A stretch of DNA of 64,000 bases from Pegoplata infirma (lineage: Eukaryota; Arthropoda; Insecta; Diptera; Anthomyiidae): the NCBI GenBank assembly GCA_963921195.1, contig OY992537.1, forward strand, positions 207,386,736 to 207,450,735. The letters are read 5' to 3'. The notes under the pieces were generated by a model. The model saw only the letters and a list, made by a program, of their open reading frames with translations. It was not told the origin of the DNA and did not search any database. The position numbers and the translations under genes are program-made. How positions within the stretch are numbered: position 1 is the first letter of the stretch; every line of letters starts with the position of its first letter. Shown here in pieces: positions 10,067 to 21,772 of this stretch.

Positions 10067-12166
10067 AGGCGCGGATCCAGCTCTTGTGTTTGGGGGGGAT
10101 TTTTTTTTACTCAAAAAATTTGTTTTTGCAGGAAACACGGATTTAAACCATTAGTTAAGGGTTTTTAGTGTTCCACTTTTGTTAATTATGATTTTTTCTA
10201 TAGAAAAATGTTTAAATTTTAAAAATTTAAGAAACGTTTAAAAAATAACTTAAGAAATGCTTGATATTTTGAAAAATATTTCTTCAAGAAATTTTCAGAC
10301 CCAGAGTCTGACACAATTTTCCAATAGTGTATGATTCTGACACTTTACCTATTATATTTTTCTACATATAAGATCTAAGATACCGACAAGATCTTCCTAC
10401 ACCAAAATTGTTAGGGTTTGAAAAACTATTCCGTAGAAAGTACCTGAGATTAGAAAAATTGAAGACTATAATGCTTTTTAAATTTTTTTAAGGTAACTTC
10501 CTAGATTCTGAGACATTTTGCTATAGAAAATGTATAGTTTTCTGAGACACTTTTCCTTAGAAAAAGTCTGCGACTCTCAAGCATTTTCTGCGACATATTT
10601 TCATAAGAGAAATTTTTCCTAAAAAATGTCTTAAATTCTGAGACATTTTTTCAAATAAAAAAAATCTCAGAATCTAAGATCTTTTATCAGGTTCTATGAT
10701 ATTTTCCTAAATTTCTCAGAATCTAAGGCATTTTTTAAAGAAAAAGTCTTAGATTCTGAGTTATTTTTCCTATCGAAAAAGTCCTACATTCTAGAAAATG
10801 TTTTTAATATTAAAACTCACAAATTCTGAGACAGATTTCCTATAGGAAATCAAAAAAATCCGATTTTTTTCTAGGATTCTAAAACTTTTTTCCTATAGAA
10901 AATGTCTTAGCTTTTCCTGTTAAAAATTCTGAAACATTTTTCTAATAGAAATAATTTTAGATTCTGAGACATTTTACTTAAAGAAAGATTTAGATTCTAA
11001 AACATTTTTATAAAGAAAAATTTGAGATTCCAATAAATTTTTCATGTCAAAAAGTCACAGATTCGGTGTAATTTTTCCTATAGAAAAAGTCTTAGATTCT
11101 ATTACATTTTTAAACCCTCCACTTAGTGATAGAGGTCTGGGACCTCATAAAGTATTTATATTATTGATCAGTGATCGATTCTAAGACATTCTAGCGATGT
11201 CCGTCTGTCCGTCTGTCTGTGGAAATGGTGATCACGGGCAAAATATTGGACAGAGATGACTGAAACTTAACATATTTATTATAAGTTCTCCCGAGAAGTT
11301 TAGTATTGCATTTAAGCGATATCGGTTCAGCGGTTAAAAAGTTATGAACGAAAATGTAAGGACACCTCAAAAATTTCAGTACATTCAACATAACCTAAAA
11401 ATACAAAATGCTTTAATTGGCCTGTTGGTTGACATATGTGAACATAATTGAACACCAAATGGTATTTAAACAAGTACGAACATATTTTTTGACAAAAAAA
11501 GACAAAAATCGCGGAAAGTAAATTCCATTCGTATAATTTTTTTTGCAATAATCTTTTTGAAATTGTGGAGGGTATCACTACATTCGGCAAGGCCGAATTT
11601 AACTTTTTTACTTGTTTCTAATAAAAAACTTTCAAATTTTCCCGAAAGAATTTCAGTATAGAAAATTCTCAAATTTTTCCTATAGAAAAGTTGTTAGATT
11701 TTTCATATAAAAATTGTCAAATTTGTAAGATTTTTCTTATATGTAAAAAAGTTCTAAGAAAAATTTTTAACTTTTTTCTATAGAAAAGTTCCCAAATTTT
11801 TCGTCTATAAAAATCCAAAAATTTTTTGTCTACAAAAATTCTTGTATTTTTTTCAAAGAAATATTTAAAAATATTAGAAAAATTCTCAAATTTTTCCAAT
11901 AGAAAACTTTTAGGGATTTTCTTATTGAAAAAATCGCAAATTATTCCTATAGAAAAATTCTCAATTAAAAAAAAAAAAATTGAGACATTTAGAAAAATTT
12001 TAAGATTCTTCGACATTTTTCATAGAAAAAAATTCTAAGATTTTTTAATTTTTCTTTTTCCCTTCCTTTCCTTTATTTCCTTTCTTTTTCCTTTTTTTCT
12101 TTTTCGTTTTTTTTCGAATTCGGTTTTGGGGGGGAATTTCCCTTTTTCCCACGTGGATCCGCGCCT
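10067..12166. mobile_element. Non-autonomous element with AGGCGCGGATCCA ends
   Basis: The left end AGGCGCGGATCCAG (10067) mirrors the right end TGGATCCGCGCCT (12166). The interior is a degenerate minisatellite (TCTGAGACATTTT / CCTATAGAAAA) interrupted by a DINE-like element at 11107-11617. No perfect 8-bp duplication was found, so the hAT assignment is tentative. A solo end of the same type (GTGTGGATCCACGGGGGG) lies at about 59619. Confidence 0.55.
11107..11617 (+). mobile_element. DINE-1-like element, nearly complete
   Basis: The order is AACCCTCCACTTAGTGATAG, a GACCTCATAAAGTAT block, TTGATCAGTGATCGATTCTA, a GTCCGTCTGTCC core (11199-11220), a central block, GGAGGGTATCACTACATTCGGC with a GCCGAATTTAAC hairpin, and a CTTGTTT end. 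It lies within the minisatellite of the CAGGCGCGG-ended element, so it inserted later. It has no protein frame, as expected for DINE-1-type elements. Confidence 0.75.
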
Positions 12167-12408
12167 GTCTAAAACAGGGCATTTCAATCTTTGAGTAACA
12201 AAAAATTTTTTGAAAATTTTAAAGTCTCCGTGTTACATTTTTTGATGTAAAACCCTTTGAGCGTTAATTTTATACATCATCACAGCTATATCACTGGACC
12301 GATTTCACTGTAAAAAAATTGAGGTCATCGAGTGTAGCCAGAACTAGAACGAAGCAAGTAAAAGTAGACTGCCAGAAGACCAAAACCCCTAAAGGGTTTA
12401 AAAACATA

Positions 12409-13194
12409 CACTCAAAATATTTTGTAGGCAAAAAGAAATGAAAAACACACTCAAAACTAGTGAATAAACAATTGAAAACCATCCCAGTTATTATTCATTA
12501 TTCATTAGTTTTAACAAACATCAACATTTATTTTTTACTGTCGACAAAATTTTCTAAAATAAATTTTTAAATAAATTTTTTTTACCAACAAATTCGAAAA
12601 AAATAACCTACGAAAACATTAAAAATTAATGATAGTTCAGTTTTTTTACCAACAAATTTCAAAAAAATAACCTACGAAAACATTAAAAATTAATGATTTC
12701 GTAGGTTATTTTTTACAATTTTCTATTGAAATATTTTTTTAAAAATTTTTAATAAAATTATGGGGAATCGATCACACAATCAACTACATTCTGGCCAGAC
12801 ACTCTACCCATCGTGCCAAAGTCACTTGATACAAATATGTTTTTATATTTCTATAAATAATTTTTTGAATTTTTTTTCTACAAAAAAATAACCTACTTGT
12901 GTAGGTAAAAACTAATGATATATCTTTAAAAAATACCAACAATTTAAAAAAAAGTTACTTACACAAATCATTAAAAATCATTAAAGTTTTTACTTACAGA
13001 ACAAAAATAAATGACTTTAAAAATTAAATGTTAATGAAAGTCTTTATTTTTTAGTGTGATAATTTTGAAACAAAAGACAGAAGTAGTCATTAATAAAAAT
13101 TGAACATCAAATAAATGTTTTTTCTTTTAAAAATGACTTAACGTAAAATTTTTTAAATAAACTACAAACAGTTAATGACATAATTTTTTAAGTG
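12409..13194. mobile_element. TA-flanked MITE, CACTCAAAA/CACTTAAAA ends
   Basis: CACTCAAAATATTTT starts after TA, and TTTTTTAAGTG ends before TA (13195-13196). The subterminal GTCATTAACTGTTTGTAG (complement near 13160-13180) also occurs in 24663-25057. The interior has a direct repeat of about 57 bp (about 12576-12632 and 12641-12697, with AACCTACGAAAACATTAAAAATTAATGAT) followed by an inverted piece of it. Confidence 0.6.
12764..12818 (-). other. tRNA-like A and B boxes inside a MITE
   Basis: On the minus strand TGGCACGATGGG (12818-12807) resembles an A box, and TGATCGATTCC (12774-12764) a B box. They are separated by 32 nt, the spacing of a real tRNA. The T stem and acceptor stem do not pair, so this is not a working tRNA. 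It may be the head of an old tRNA-derived SINE. Confidence 0.25.
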
Positions 13195-13429
13195 TAGACC
13201 TAGTTATTTTTTATGGCCCACTGTAGTTTTCATTTAATTTAAAAGGTGTTTGGAATACGTCATAACAACTTTAATAATGCTTTTTGAGCTTAAAAATTTC
13301 ATCGGTTGTTTTAATTAAAAATTTATAGTAGTTAATTTTTCAAAATTTATTAACCCTCTAACTGTCATTTTATGGGGTCATGTTATCTCTCAAAACTCAT
13401 GATAATAAGAAATATTTGATTAAAATTTT

Positions 13430-13690
13430 GTTTGTACCTCATCAAATCTGAATATAATTGGATTGTTTTTGGACTTAGGACTCACATAAAATTTTGTCCA
13501 GATATTCTGCTAAATCGGTACATTTTTAACAAATGGAGAATTTTTTCACTCATATTAGGTTTAAGTGTGTTTTTTACACTTATTAAAGATCTAACAAAAG
13601 ATTCATCCATGAGGCCATTTGGACTTGGGAACCATTTTTCGGGCAACACTGGTGTAGGCTATTATACAGTCGGTCCTAACCGGACTACCG
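13430..13690 (+). mobile_element. DINE-1-like 3' portion
   Basis: The segment matches the 3' part of the element at 30106-35702: ACACTTATTAAAGATCTAACAAAAGA, then GGACTTGGGAACCATTTTTC, then AACACTGGTGTAGG and ATTATACAGTCGGTCCTAACCGG. A 149-codon open frame crosses it (13432-13881) but is chance in repeat DNA. Confidence 0.55.
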
Positions 13691-13925
13691 ATTGCAAAAC
13701 TGCCACATGTTGCTACAAAAAAAACGTCAACCTCAAAAATAAACAATTGGTGGCAATTACAACAAACATCAAAGTTAACACTTTTCTACGGTTTTTAAAT
13801 CATTGTGAATATTTTTTTTTATTGGTTTTTAACCTTTTTTCCCAAACTTTTCATAGAAAGTTGTTTTTAACAGCATTGTAATAAATTGTCGGTACAAAAT
13901 AAACGATGACAATTATATTAAATTG

Positions 13926-14555
13926 ATTTGAAAATCTCAAAAAATCTGAGACTTTCTTTATTGCAAAAATGTCTCAGAATCTGAGACTTTTTCTTTAGGA
14001 AAAATATCTTAGAATCTGAGACTTTTCTATAGGAAAACAGTCTCAGAATCTGAAACAGTTTCTACAGGAAAACAGTCTCAGAATCTGAGACATTTTGTAT
14101 AAGAAAAATGTCTCAGAATCTGAGACTGTTCCTAAAGGAAAAATGTCTTAGACTCTGAGAATTTTTCTACAAAAAAAATGTCTCAGAATCTGAGACTTTT
14201 TCTGTTGGAGAAATGTCTCAGAATCTGGGATATTTTCTCTAGGAAAAATGTCTCAGAATCTGAGACTTTTACTATTGGAAAAATCTGAGACTTTTTCTAT
14301 AGGAAAAATGTCTCTAAATCTGAGGTTGTCTCAGAATCTGAGACTTTTTCTAAGGAAAAATCTGAGACTTTTTCTATAGGAAAAATGTCTCAGATTCAAA
14401 GACTCATAATGAAAAATGTCTCATAATCTGAGATTGTCTCAGAATCTGAGACTTTTTCTAAAGGAAAAAATTCTCAGACTTTTTCTAAAGGAAAAATGTC
14501 TAAGAATCAAATACTTTTTCTATAGGAAAAATGTCTCTGAATCTGAGACTTTTTG
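13926..14555. repeat. Minisatellite of TCTCAGAATCTGAGA units
   Basis: There are about 18 degenerate units of about 34 bp. Each joins two short palindromes, TCTCAGAATCTGAGA and TTTTCTATAGGAAAA. The same unit builds the interiors of 10067-12166 and 33052-35623 and lies at 59765-60075. No terminal repeats were found for this copy. Confidence 0.75.
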
Positions 14556-15610
14556 GATTGTATCACTAAACAACTATCCCAACAGTCCTTTCAAATTTGG
14601 TCCTTTCAAATTTTTTACAGTAATTTGTTTTGCTTTTATGTTAAAAATTTGTTTTGTACAATTTTATCATCAAACAGTTAAAAAAAATATTTTTATATCG
14701 TAAAAACCACAGGCTTCCAACCTGCTGAGTGTGCGTTTTTCACGTTTATTTTAACTTTAATATTGTATTATTTTTATTTTATTACTCCTACCACAAATAT
14801 TTATAGTGGTAGCAGTACTAGGTACTGCCAATTTGTAATCAAAAGCATTTTAATGCAAATTTCATATGTTATTATTGTTATAGTTGTTGTTATAGCTGCG
14901 TTTATACCCCAACCAAAAATCGTATGACAAAAACCTCATGTGAAGCCAATATAAACATACGATTTATATACCTTATATACGGTATAAATATTTAACGCGT
15001 TAAAACTTTTTTTTACGTTTTTTTTTATAAAACATCAAAAAAAAAAATTGTCACAATATGGTTAAACTTTTGTAAACGACTATTGTGAAACCCCAGAGAA
15101 AAATAGTAGGAGTCATAACAGTGTGTAATTTGGTGAAAATTGAATATCAGTGAATGTAAAATTGTACCGAAAAAGTGTGATTATATTAGGTTGGTTGTTG
15201 TCTTTCAAGGATGTTAAAGGTGTTAAATAAAACCCTTAAAAATCGGTTACGACTGACCATATTCTACTCTATGCCAGTGCTGGCCAAAAATAGATTCCCA
15301 GTTCAAACATGGACCGTTTGGAACTATATTTAATTAGATCACTAACACTGTATATTAGGATATTGAATACGGAACGAAATGAAATTTAACTGAGAATGAA
15401 ATGGAAAAGAACAGGGAACGTAGTGGAATGGAACAGTGAACGTTGTGGAATGGAACAGGGAACGTTGTCAAATTCAATTTTTTTGTTCATATTTTTTATT
15501 TTATTTTTATTTTGTGTTATATAAAAATTAGGAAGCATAATTTTGAAGCCAATCGGGTTAAATTTAATTAAATTGGATATGATTTTGATAAATAAAAAAA
15601 TATACATATG
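14556..15610. other. Non-genic stretch with a short tandem repeat
   Basis: No gene is seen. At about 15395-15470 three imperfect units of about 25 bp (GTGGAATGGAACAGGGAACGTT) stand in tandem. Parts near 14700-15000 look like unique sequence, with none of the repeat families recognised here. Confidence 0.4.
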
Positions 15611-15611
15611 A

Positions 15612-16656
15612 GGCATTCCACACCAAATGTCCAGCGAAAAAACCCGTGTTACGTAAACTTCTGAGTAGGTTGTATGGATAGCCCTATATGGAACTTAGAA
15701 AATGGCGTTTTTGGTTTTTTAATTTTTCAAAAACTGGGCTTAGGAGGCGTGGTCAAATATTGGAAAAATGGTCAAATTTGTGGCGAGTTGCCTTGATTAA
15801 ATAATTATCACATTAAAACAGAATGCGCAACAATCTTAAAAATTTATTGTGGTGTATGGGTTATCGATTAAAATTATTTTTTGGAAAATTTTTAGAACCC
15901 GTTCTGAAATTTTCCATTTTTTAAAAAAGTCAATTTAACGCAAATCCGGCCACTTTTTTTTATTTTTTTTTTAAGTTTAGATGTTTGTCCATCCACACAA
16001 AAAAAAAAAATCAGACACGCGTGTTTCGTTTTTTCGAGAAATCGCATTTGAATTTTAAATTTCACAACAATTTAGTAATTTGCTTGTATTTTCTTGTTTT
16101 AATGTTGCGAATAAGTATTATTAATTGCATAAATATTACTCATACGCTCTGTTGAAACAAGAAAATACAAGCAAATTATTAAATTGTTATGAAATTTAAA
16201 ATTCAAATGCGATTTTCTCGAAAAAAACGAAAAACGCGTGCCTGAATTTTTTTGTGTGGATGAACAAACATCTACACTTAAAAAAAATTTAAAAAAAAGT
16301 GGCCGGATTTTTGATAAATTGACTTTTTTAAAAAATGGAAAATTTCAGAACGGGTTCTGAAAATTTTCCACAAAAAACAAAATTTTAATCTATAGCCCAT
16401 ACAAAAGTATATTAGAATGTATATTTTTGAGATTGTGGTGCATTCCGTTTTTATTTGATAAATATTTAATCAAGGCAACTCGCCACAAATTTGTCCATTT
16501 TTCCAAAATTTGACCACGCCTCTAAGCCCAATTTTTGAAAAATTGAAAAACCAAAAACGCAATTTTCTAAGATCCATATAGGGCTATAAATACAACCTAT
16601 TCAGAAGTTTACGGTACACATGTTTTTTTTTCGCTGGACATTTGGTGCGGAATGGG
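15612..16656. mobile_element. 1.04-kb palindrome, GGCATTCCACACC ends
   Basis: GGCATTCCACACCAAATGTCC at the left pairs with GGACATTTGGTGCGGAATG at the right. The arms pair for about 500 bp each, including GGCAACTCGCCACAAATTTG and CGAAAAACGAAA-type centre marks. The end style resembles the 5825-7858 palindrome, so both may belong to one foldback group. No frame is present. Confidence 0.7.
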
Positions 16657-16683
16657 TCACATGTTTATGGTAAAGTTCTTAAA

Positions 16684-17123
16684 CACTCAAAAAAAAAAAA
16701 AACTGTAATGTTAGCAAAAAAAGCTTGTAAACCTACAAGAAAATTTTCTGATTTTGAACCCACAATTTTTTTTGGTAAAGTTAGCAAAAATGTTTTGCCA
16801 AAAATTAGTTAACTGAAATATTTTTTTTTTTTAACAAGAAAAGTTAGTTTCCGAGATAGCGCCATTTTAAGTTTTCTTAAAAAAAAAACACAATTTGTTT
16901 TGGCTAATATTAGCAAAAAAGCTTGTAAAAATTTGGTCAACTCAATTTTAAATTTAGCAAAAAAAAAATAGTTAAAATTTTGTTTAAAATTGTTAAGGCG
17001 CTAAATGAAGTTTACAAGATATTTTTGCTAACATGCTAATCTCAACTAAAAATTTGCTAGAGGTTAGCTTACTAGCATTAGCAAAAAAAATTTAGTGAAT
17101 TTACTAATGTATTACTTTGAGCG
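16684..17123 (+). mobile_element. TTAGCAAAA-family MITE, internally deleted
   Basis: CACTCAAAAAAAA with CTGTAATGTTAGC leads to ACTTTGAGCG. Compared with full copies (30785-31660, 51291-52182), about 440 bp of the middle are missing. The break lies after GTTAACTGAAATA and before AGTTTCCGAGATAGCGCC. The flanks are AA rather than TA on both sides. Confidence 0.7.
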
Positions 17124-18430
17124 AATAGACGATATCGGACCAGGGGAAAAGGTTTCCCTTGGAGAACTATACCAACCTTTGAAAAACGCAAACATGCATC
17201 CAATGAACTTAAAAAAATACTACTAACTTTTTTAGTCGCCGCTTGGAAGTGGATATAAAAAATTGTAAAATTGTATTACTTAAGAGTAGAGTTTTTCTTT
17301 TCCCGGAGTTTTTCATTTCCCGGGAAAGCGGGATTCATTTCTAAATTTCCCGGGATCCCGGGAATTCCCGCAAAAACTAAAAACCCAAATTTGTTGTAAA
17401 ACAAAAATTATAAAAACCTAATGAATGCGATTACACTATTTTTAATGTTTATTTACACCATAAAAATCTTATTTGGTACCTTTAAAACAAACAAACAAAA
17501 AAAAAAAAAATAAGTTTCGAGAAAAATTAACAATTTTAGTTACACAGTTTTTATTAAAAAACAGCCCAAATATGTCGAAGTCTTTTAAAAGTATTTTTAA
17601 GGAAATATGTTATTTTACACGGCTTTATCTGTTTAATAATAAAAATTCATCATTTATTATAATTCGCCTCAGTTGATTTTTAAAATTGGTTCTCAACGCT
17701 TTGCCTCTAAAACACAATGAAACAGATTCAGAGAAATTTCTTAATTTTGTCTCTGAAACTGAATGTAACTGTTTCAGAGAAATGCAATTATAGGAAAATT
17801 TGCACCAAAAAATTATTTAAAAAAATTTACAAATTCTGGTTTCTAAAAGAAAAACCCGTTAATTTCAGAGTCATTCCTTACACAGATTTGATATCAACTT
17901 ATTGATTTAAAAAGAATGATGTCCAGAGACATAAATATTTTCTATAGAAACAAATAATCATACTGCAAATTTTTCTAATGCAGGTCTCAGAAAGAAAATT
18001 TTTCAGCTTCTGAAAAAAAAGTATCAGGTTATTATATCCTATCGAAGATTTAGATATTGTGAGACTTTTTTCATTTCGTAAGTCTCAGATTTTATGACAT
18101 TTTTTAGTTAGAAGGTCTTCCTTGGAATACTTTTTAAGCCCTCCTGGTCCCTTTGTACGTTTCTGCCATCAATTATCAAGAACTTTAATAAAATCTCTAA
18201 AAAATTACATACAAAATAATCATAATAAGTCAAAAAATCATCAATTTCAAAGAAATGAAAATTCCCGGGAATTCCCGCTCTATTTCCCGGGATTTCGGGA
18301 TCGAAAAATTACGGGAATTCCCGGGAATTCCCGTCCCGGGAATTCCCGTGAAAAACTCTACTTAAGAGCAAAAAAGTTTTTTTTTTTCATTTGGGGGGGT
18401 ATACTAGATTAGGTACACTGTCACTTGTTA
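17124..18430 (+). mobile_element. DINE-1-like fragment split by a hAT-like element
   Basis: ATATCGGACCAGGGGAAAAGG at 17133 matches the block after the core in the copy at 5751-8327. The 3' end GGGGGTATACTAGATTAGGTA, then GTCACTTGTT, is at 18394-18429. The 5' part is cut by the preceding MITE. The element at 17287-18360 is inserted in it. Confidence 0.6.
17287..18360. mobile_element. hAT-like element with CCCGGGAATTCCCG-rich ends
   Basis: The ends TAGAGTTTTTC and GAAAAACTCTA are perfect 11-bp inverted repeats. They are flanked by the perfect 8-bp duplication CTTAAGAG (17279-17286, 18361-18368). Subterminal regions hold repeated TTTCCCGGG and GGGAATTCCCG motifs, which are strikingly G+C-rich in this window. 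The 800-bp interior has no transposase-like frame. A related left end is at 41003. Confidence 0.8.
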
Positions 18431-20048
18431 CACTGTGCAACAAATTTGGGGTCTTCGAGTGTATCTGGGACGGGACCAAAAAAAAAAATGACAGTATACC
18501 AATAGAAGATCAAAATCCCCGAAGGGTTTTAAAAACTTAGATCGACTTTTTTTTTATGGCCCACTGAAGTTTTTAATTTTTTTTTCAAATGCGTTTTGAA
18601 TAAGTCAAAAAAAAAGTATTAAATATAATTCTGAGGTAAATAATTTTAAGACATGTCTTCAGTAAAATTTGATGGCGGCTCTTTTCCTAAAATATATTTA
18701 TCCTCATTTTTTCATTTTTAGGGGTTAATTTGGTCCTTTTTTTTAAATAGCCTCATAGAACACCAATAATACGAGCTATTAAAGGGTTAAAATTTTCTAA
18801 AAAAAATTTCTGCATCAAATTTCACTAGGGGTAGTCGAAGATTAAAACTTAGTGCGAAAAGTGCAAAATGCTTAAAAAAGTTAAAATTGTAAATTATCAC
18901 ATACTGTTAAATTGATTTTCAACAAAGTCATGTGAAATAAGTCGAAAAAATTTTATAAATCTGCGTCTGAGCAAAAATACGGTTATATATGTTTTTAGTG
19001 AAATTTGATGGCGGATCTTTTCTTAGAACAAATTAACCCTTTATCTCCCATTTTTAGGGGTCATTTTGCCCTTTTTTTTCAAATATCCTCTTAGAACACG
19101 ACTAAGGCGGGCGCTTATAGGGTTAAAATGTTTTACAAACATTTTCTGCATCAAATTTTACTATGGGTTGTCAAAGGTCAAAAGTTCGTGCGATATAAGA
19201 AAAATGTTTAAAAAAGGAAAATTTTAAGTTATCATAATTAGTAAAATTATGTTTCACCAAAATACTTCACATTTTTAGTTTTTAAATTATTCTGCACTTT
19301 CCGAACGAACTTATGGCCTTTGACAACTAGTGAAATTTGATGCAGAAAATGTTTGTAGAACATTTTAACCCGTTAAAGGCACGTTTTAGTGGTTTTCTAT
19401 GATGGTATTTGTAAAAAGGACAAAAATGACCCCTAAACATGAGAGATAGAGGATTAATATATTCCAAGAAAAGAACCGCCATCAAATTTCACTGACAAGA
19501 TCTGTTATCGTATTTTTGCTCAGAAGCAGATTTATAACACTTTTTCGACTTATTTCGCCCGACTTTAATAATAACAATTTTAAAGTTTGTGATAATTTAC
19601 AATTTTACTCTTTTAAGCATATTCCACTTCTCGCACGAACTTTTGGTCTTCGACAACCCCTAGTGAAATTTGATGTAGAAAATTTTTGTAGAACATATTA
19701 AACCTTTAAACGCACGTTTTATTGGTGTTCTATGAGAAAAATTGAAAGAAGGACCAAAATGACCCCCAAAAATGGGAGATATAGGGTTAATAAATTCCAA
19801 AAAACAGAACTGCCATCAAATTTCACTGAAGACATGTCTCAACATTATTTACCCCAGAACTAAATTTAATACTTGTTTTATTCAGTTATTTAAAAAGCCA
19901 TTAAAAAAAATTTAAAAACTTCAGTGGGCCATAAAAAAGAACTCGAGCTAAGTTTTCCAAATCCTTCGCCGGTTTTGCTCTACTGTTGGTATATTATCAT
20001 TTTTTTTTTTTTGGTCCCATCTAAGATACAAAATCGTGTTGCACAGTG
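18431..20048. mobile_element. 1.62-kb palindrome, CACTGTG ends, TTA duplication
   Basis: CACTGTGCAACAA and CGTGTTGCACAGTG close the element. TTA flanks both sides (18428-18430, 20049-20051). The arms pair over about 800 bp. Each arm holds two tandem copies of a unit of about 330 bp containing AAATTTGATGGCGG, TTAGGGGT and TGCATCAAATTT, so four related units exist. No coding sequence is present. Confidence 0.75.
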
Positions 20049-20327
20049 TTATTTGTACTTTTCTTAAACAACTGGAAAAATTTTTTGTCAGAAGAAGTTC
20101 AGACTTGGTGAAAAAGTAATTTTAATGAAAAAATTTTTGATAAAAAGAAAAATATTTTGATAGAAAAAATTTTAATGCTTAAAAAAAATAATAATTTTAA
20201 AATTTTAAAAAATTCATAAAAAAAAGTTTTTTTTAAAAAGTTTTTTGGTAAAAAAAGTTTCTTCTGAAAAAAAGGAAACTTCAGTGGGCCATAAAATAAA
20301 TTTCCCTATGGTATTTTTGGTCTACTT

Positions 20328-21695
20328 CACTCAAAAAAAAAAAACTTGTCAAATTTCTAGAAAATTTTTTGTAATCCAATTTTACTGATTACACTACGTG
20401 ACAGTTTTTTGACCAAATGTATCTGACACCTAATCTTTATGTACAATTGTCCGCTGAATCCGAATATGAAGTCAGAATGGTCAAAAGAAGAACAGTTTTC
20501 GAGATATTCGAAAATAAGCGTTTTTTGTGTTTTTAAAAAAGATGATGTCACTTAAATGCAAATATCTTCAAAGCTATTCGTCGATTTATGTATTTCTTTT
20601 TTTTAATGAAAGATAATAAAATTACTAAAATAACCATGGGTCGCTTGTGAAGATTAGTTAAGAAATGACAGAGTTACAGTGGACAAAAGTTCAAACTTCA
20701 TGAAAAATTTTATGATTTTTTGCAATTTTGCTCTTTTTAAGTTATTGTTTTTAAACCAAACAATTAAAAATTATAATGTTTTATTACATAGGACATTATT
20801 TTATTTCAATACGAACATTTTGCGCCCAACAAGACCCAGATTGGTGCAAAAATGACAAAGCTACAGAAGATTTAGTGAATTAATCCACCTTTCATTACTA
20901 ACATTTAGCTTTTTTACTTGTGTTTAAAAAAAAAAATCGAAAAGTGGGATAATTCAATTAATCTACTGAAACTTTGTCATTTTTGCACCGATCTGGATCC
21001 TATTGGGCACAAAATGTTCGTATTGAAATAAACTAACGTTTTAAGTGATAAAATTTAAAAAAATTTATTGTTTGGTTTTCAAAAAATAAGTTGAAAAGAG
21101 CAAATAACGGAAATTTTCTCGATTTTCTCGTAAATATCTCGAAAACTGTTCTACTTTTGACCATTCTGACTTCATATTCGGATTCAGCGTTCGGATTTAC
21201 ATAAAGATTAGGTGTCAGATTCATTTGGTCACGACTTTGTTGAAAATTTGTGACACAGTGTTATCCTTGTTTTTTAATAAAAACTTTTTCGTTTTGGTCG
21301 GTCGAAATTTACAGTTTTTTTTTTTTAATTTTACAATTTTTCTTTAAATGTCCACATTTTCAAGATAATTATACAAAAAAAAAAACAATCTAGTAAAATC
21401 ACGAGAATTCCTTGTAAGTTTTATCGCGTCAAAAAACAGATTGTAAAATTAAAAAAACTCGTATTTTTTTATGAATTCTCGTAAAATAGGAGGTAGCGAA
21501 AAATCGAGTTAAGTCACGAGTACTCCTTGTAAGTATTATCGCGTCAAAAAAGTCTTAAATTTAAAATTTTTTGGTAAAAAGCTTGTAAAATTACAAAAAA
21601 GCTCGTAATTTTGAATAGAAATTCTCGTAAAATAGGAAGTAGCAAAAAATAAAAGTTAAAAGCTTTTCTTTTCATTTTTTAAGGTTTTTTTAGTG
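20328..21695. mobile_element. CACTCAAAA-type MITE hosting another foldback
   Basis: CACTCAAAAAAAAAAAACTTG at 20328 and TTTTTTTAGTG at 21695 (then TA) bound a GTAAAATTAC/TCGTAAAATAGG repeat interior like that of 1-297. It contains the element at 20392-21260. It lies in a further CACTGTG-family fragment: CTTCAGTGGGCCATAAAA sits before it, and GTAGCCCAGTG follows at about 21770. Confidence 0.55.
20392..21260. mobile_element. Foldback MITE, CACT..GTGACA ends, TTA duplication
   Basis: The left end is CACTACGTGACAG and the right end is TTGTGACACAGTG. TTA lies on both sides (20389-20391, 21261-21263). The arms share ATCTGACACCTAATCTTTATGT and TGAATCCGAATATGAAGTCAG. The outer motif and TTA target link it to the CACTGTG group although the interior differs. 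Confidence 0.7.
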
Positions 21696-21772
21696 TAGTA
21701 GTCTGCTTTAATTTTTTTCGGTCCTTTTGAAGATACACTCGATGTCTTAAAGTTTGTAGCCCAGTGTAATTA

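Larger units (their letters stand above)
12290..13390. mobile_element. CACTGTG-family copy split by a MITE
   Basis: The left part (about 12290-12408) matches the left arm of 18431-20048 (TCATCGAGTGTA, CCAAAACCCCTAAAGGGTTT). The right part (13195 onwards) continues with TTATTTTTTATGGCCCACTGTAGTTTTCA. The TA-CACTCAAAA MITE at 12409-13194 interrupts it. The copy is diverged and its far ends are not clear. Confidence 0.5.

Noticed and set aside
11717..12038. Frames on both strands near the end of the minisatellite
   Set aside because: They are made of TTTTTCTATAGAAAA-like repeats, and frames open on opposite strands over the same bases show chance openness.
13432..13881. 149-codon open frame on the plus strand
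   Set aside because: It overlaps the 3' part of a DINE-like element and its A+T-rich flank. No domain is recognisable, and the corresponding sequence near 32.9-35.7 kb is not open.
13926..14555. CRISPR-like spacing of repeated units
   Set aside because: Units are adjacent and degenerate, with no unique spacers of constant length, and the context is eukaryotic.
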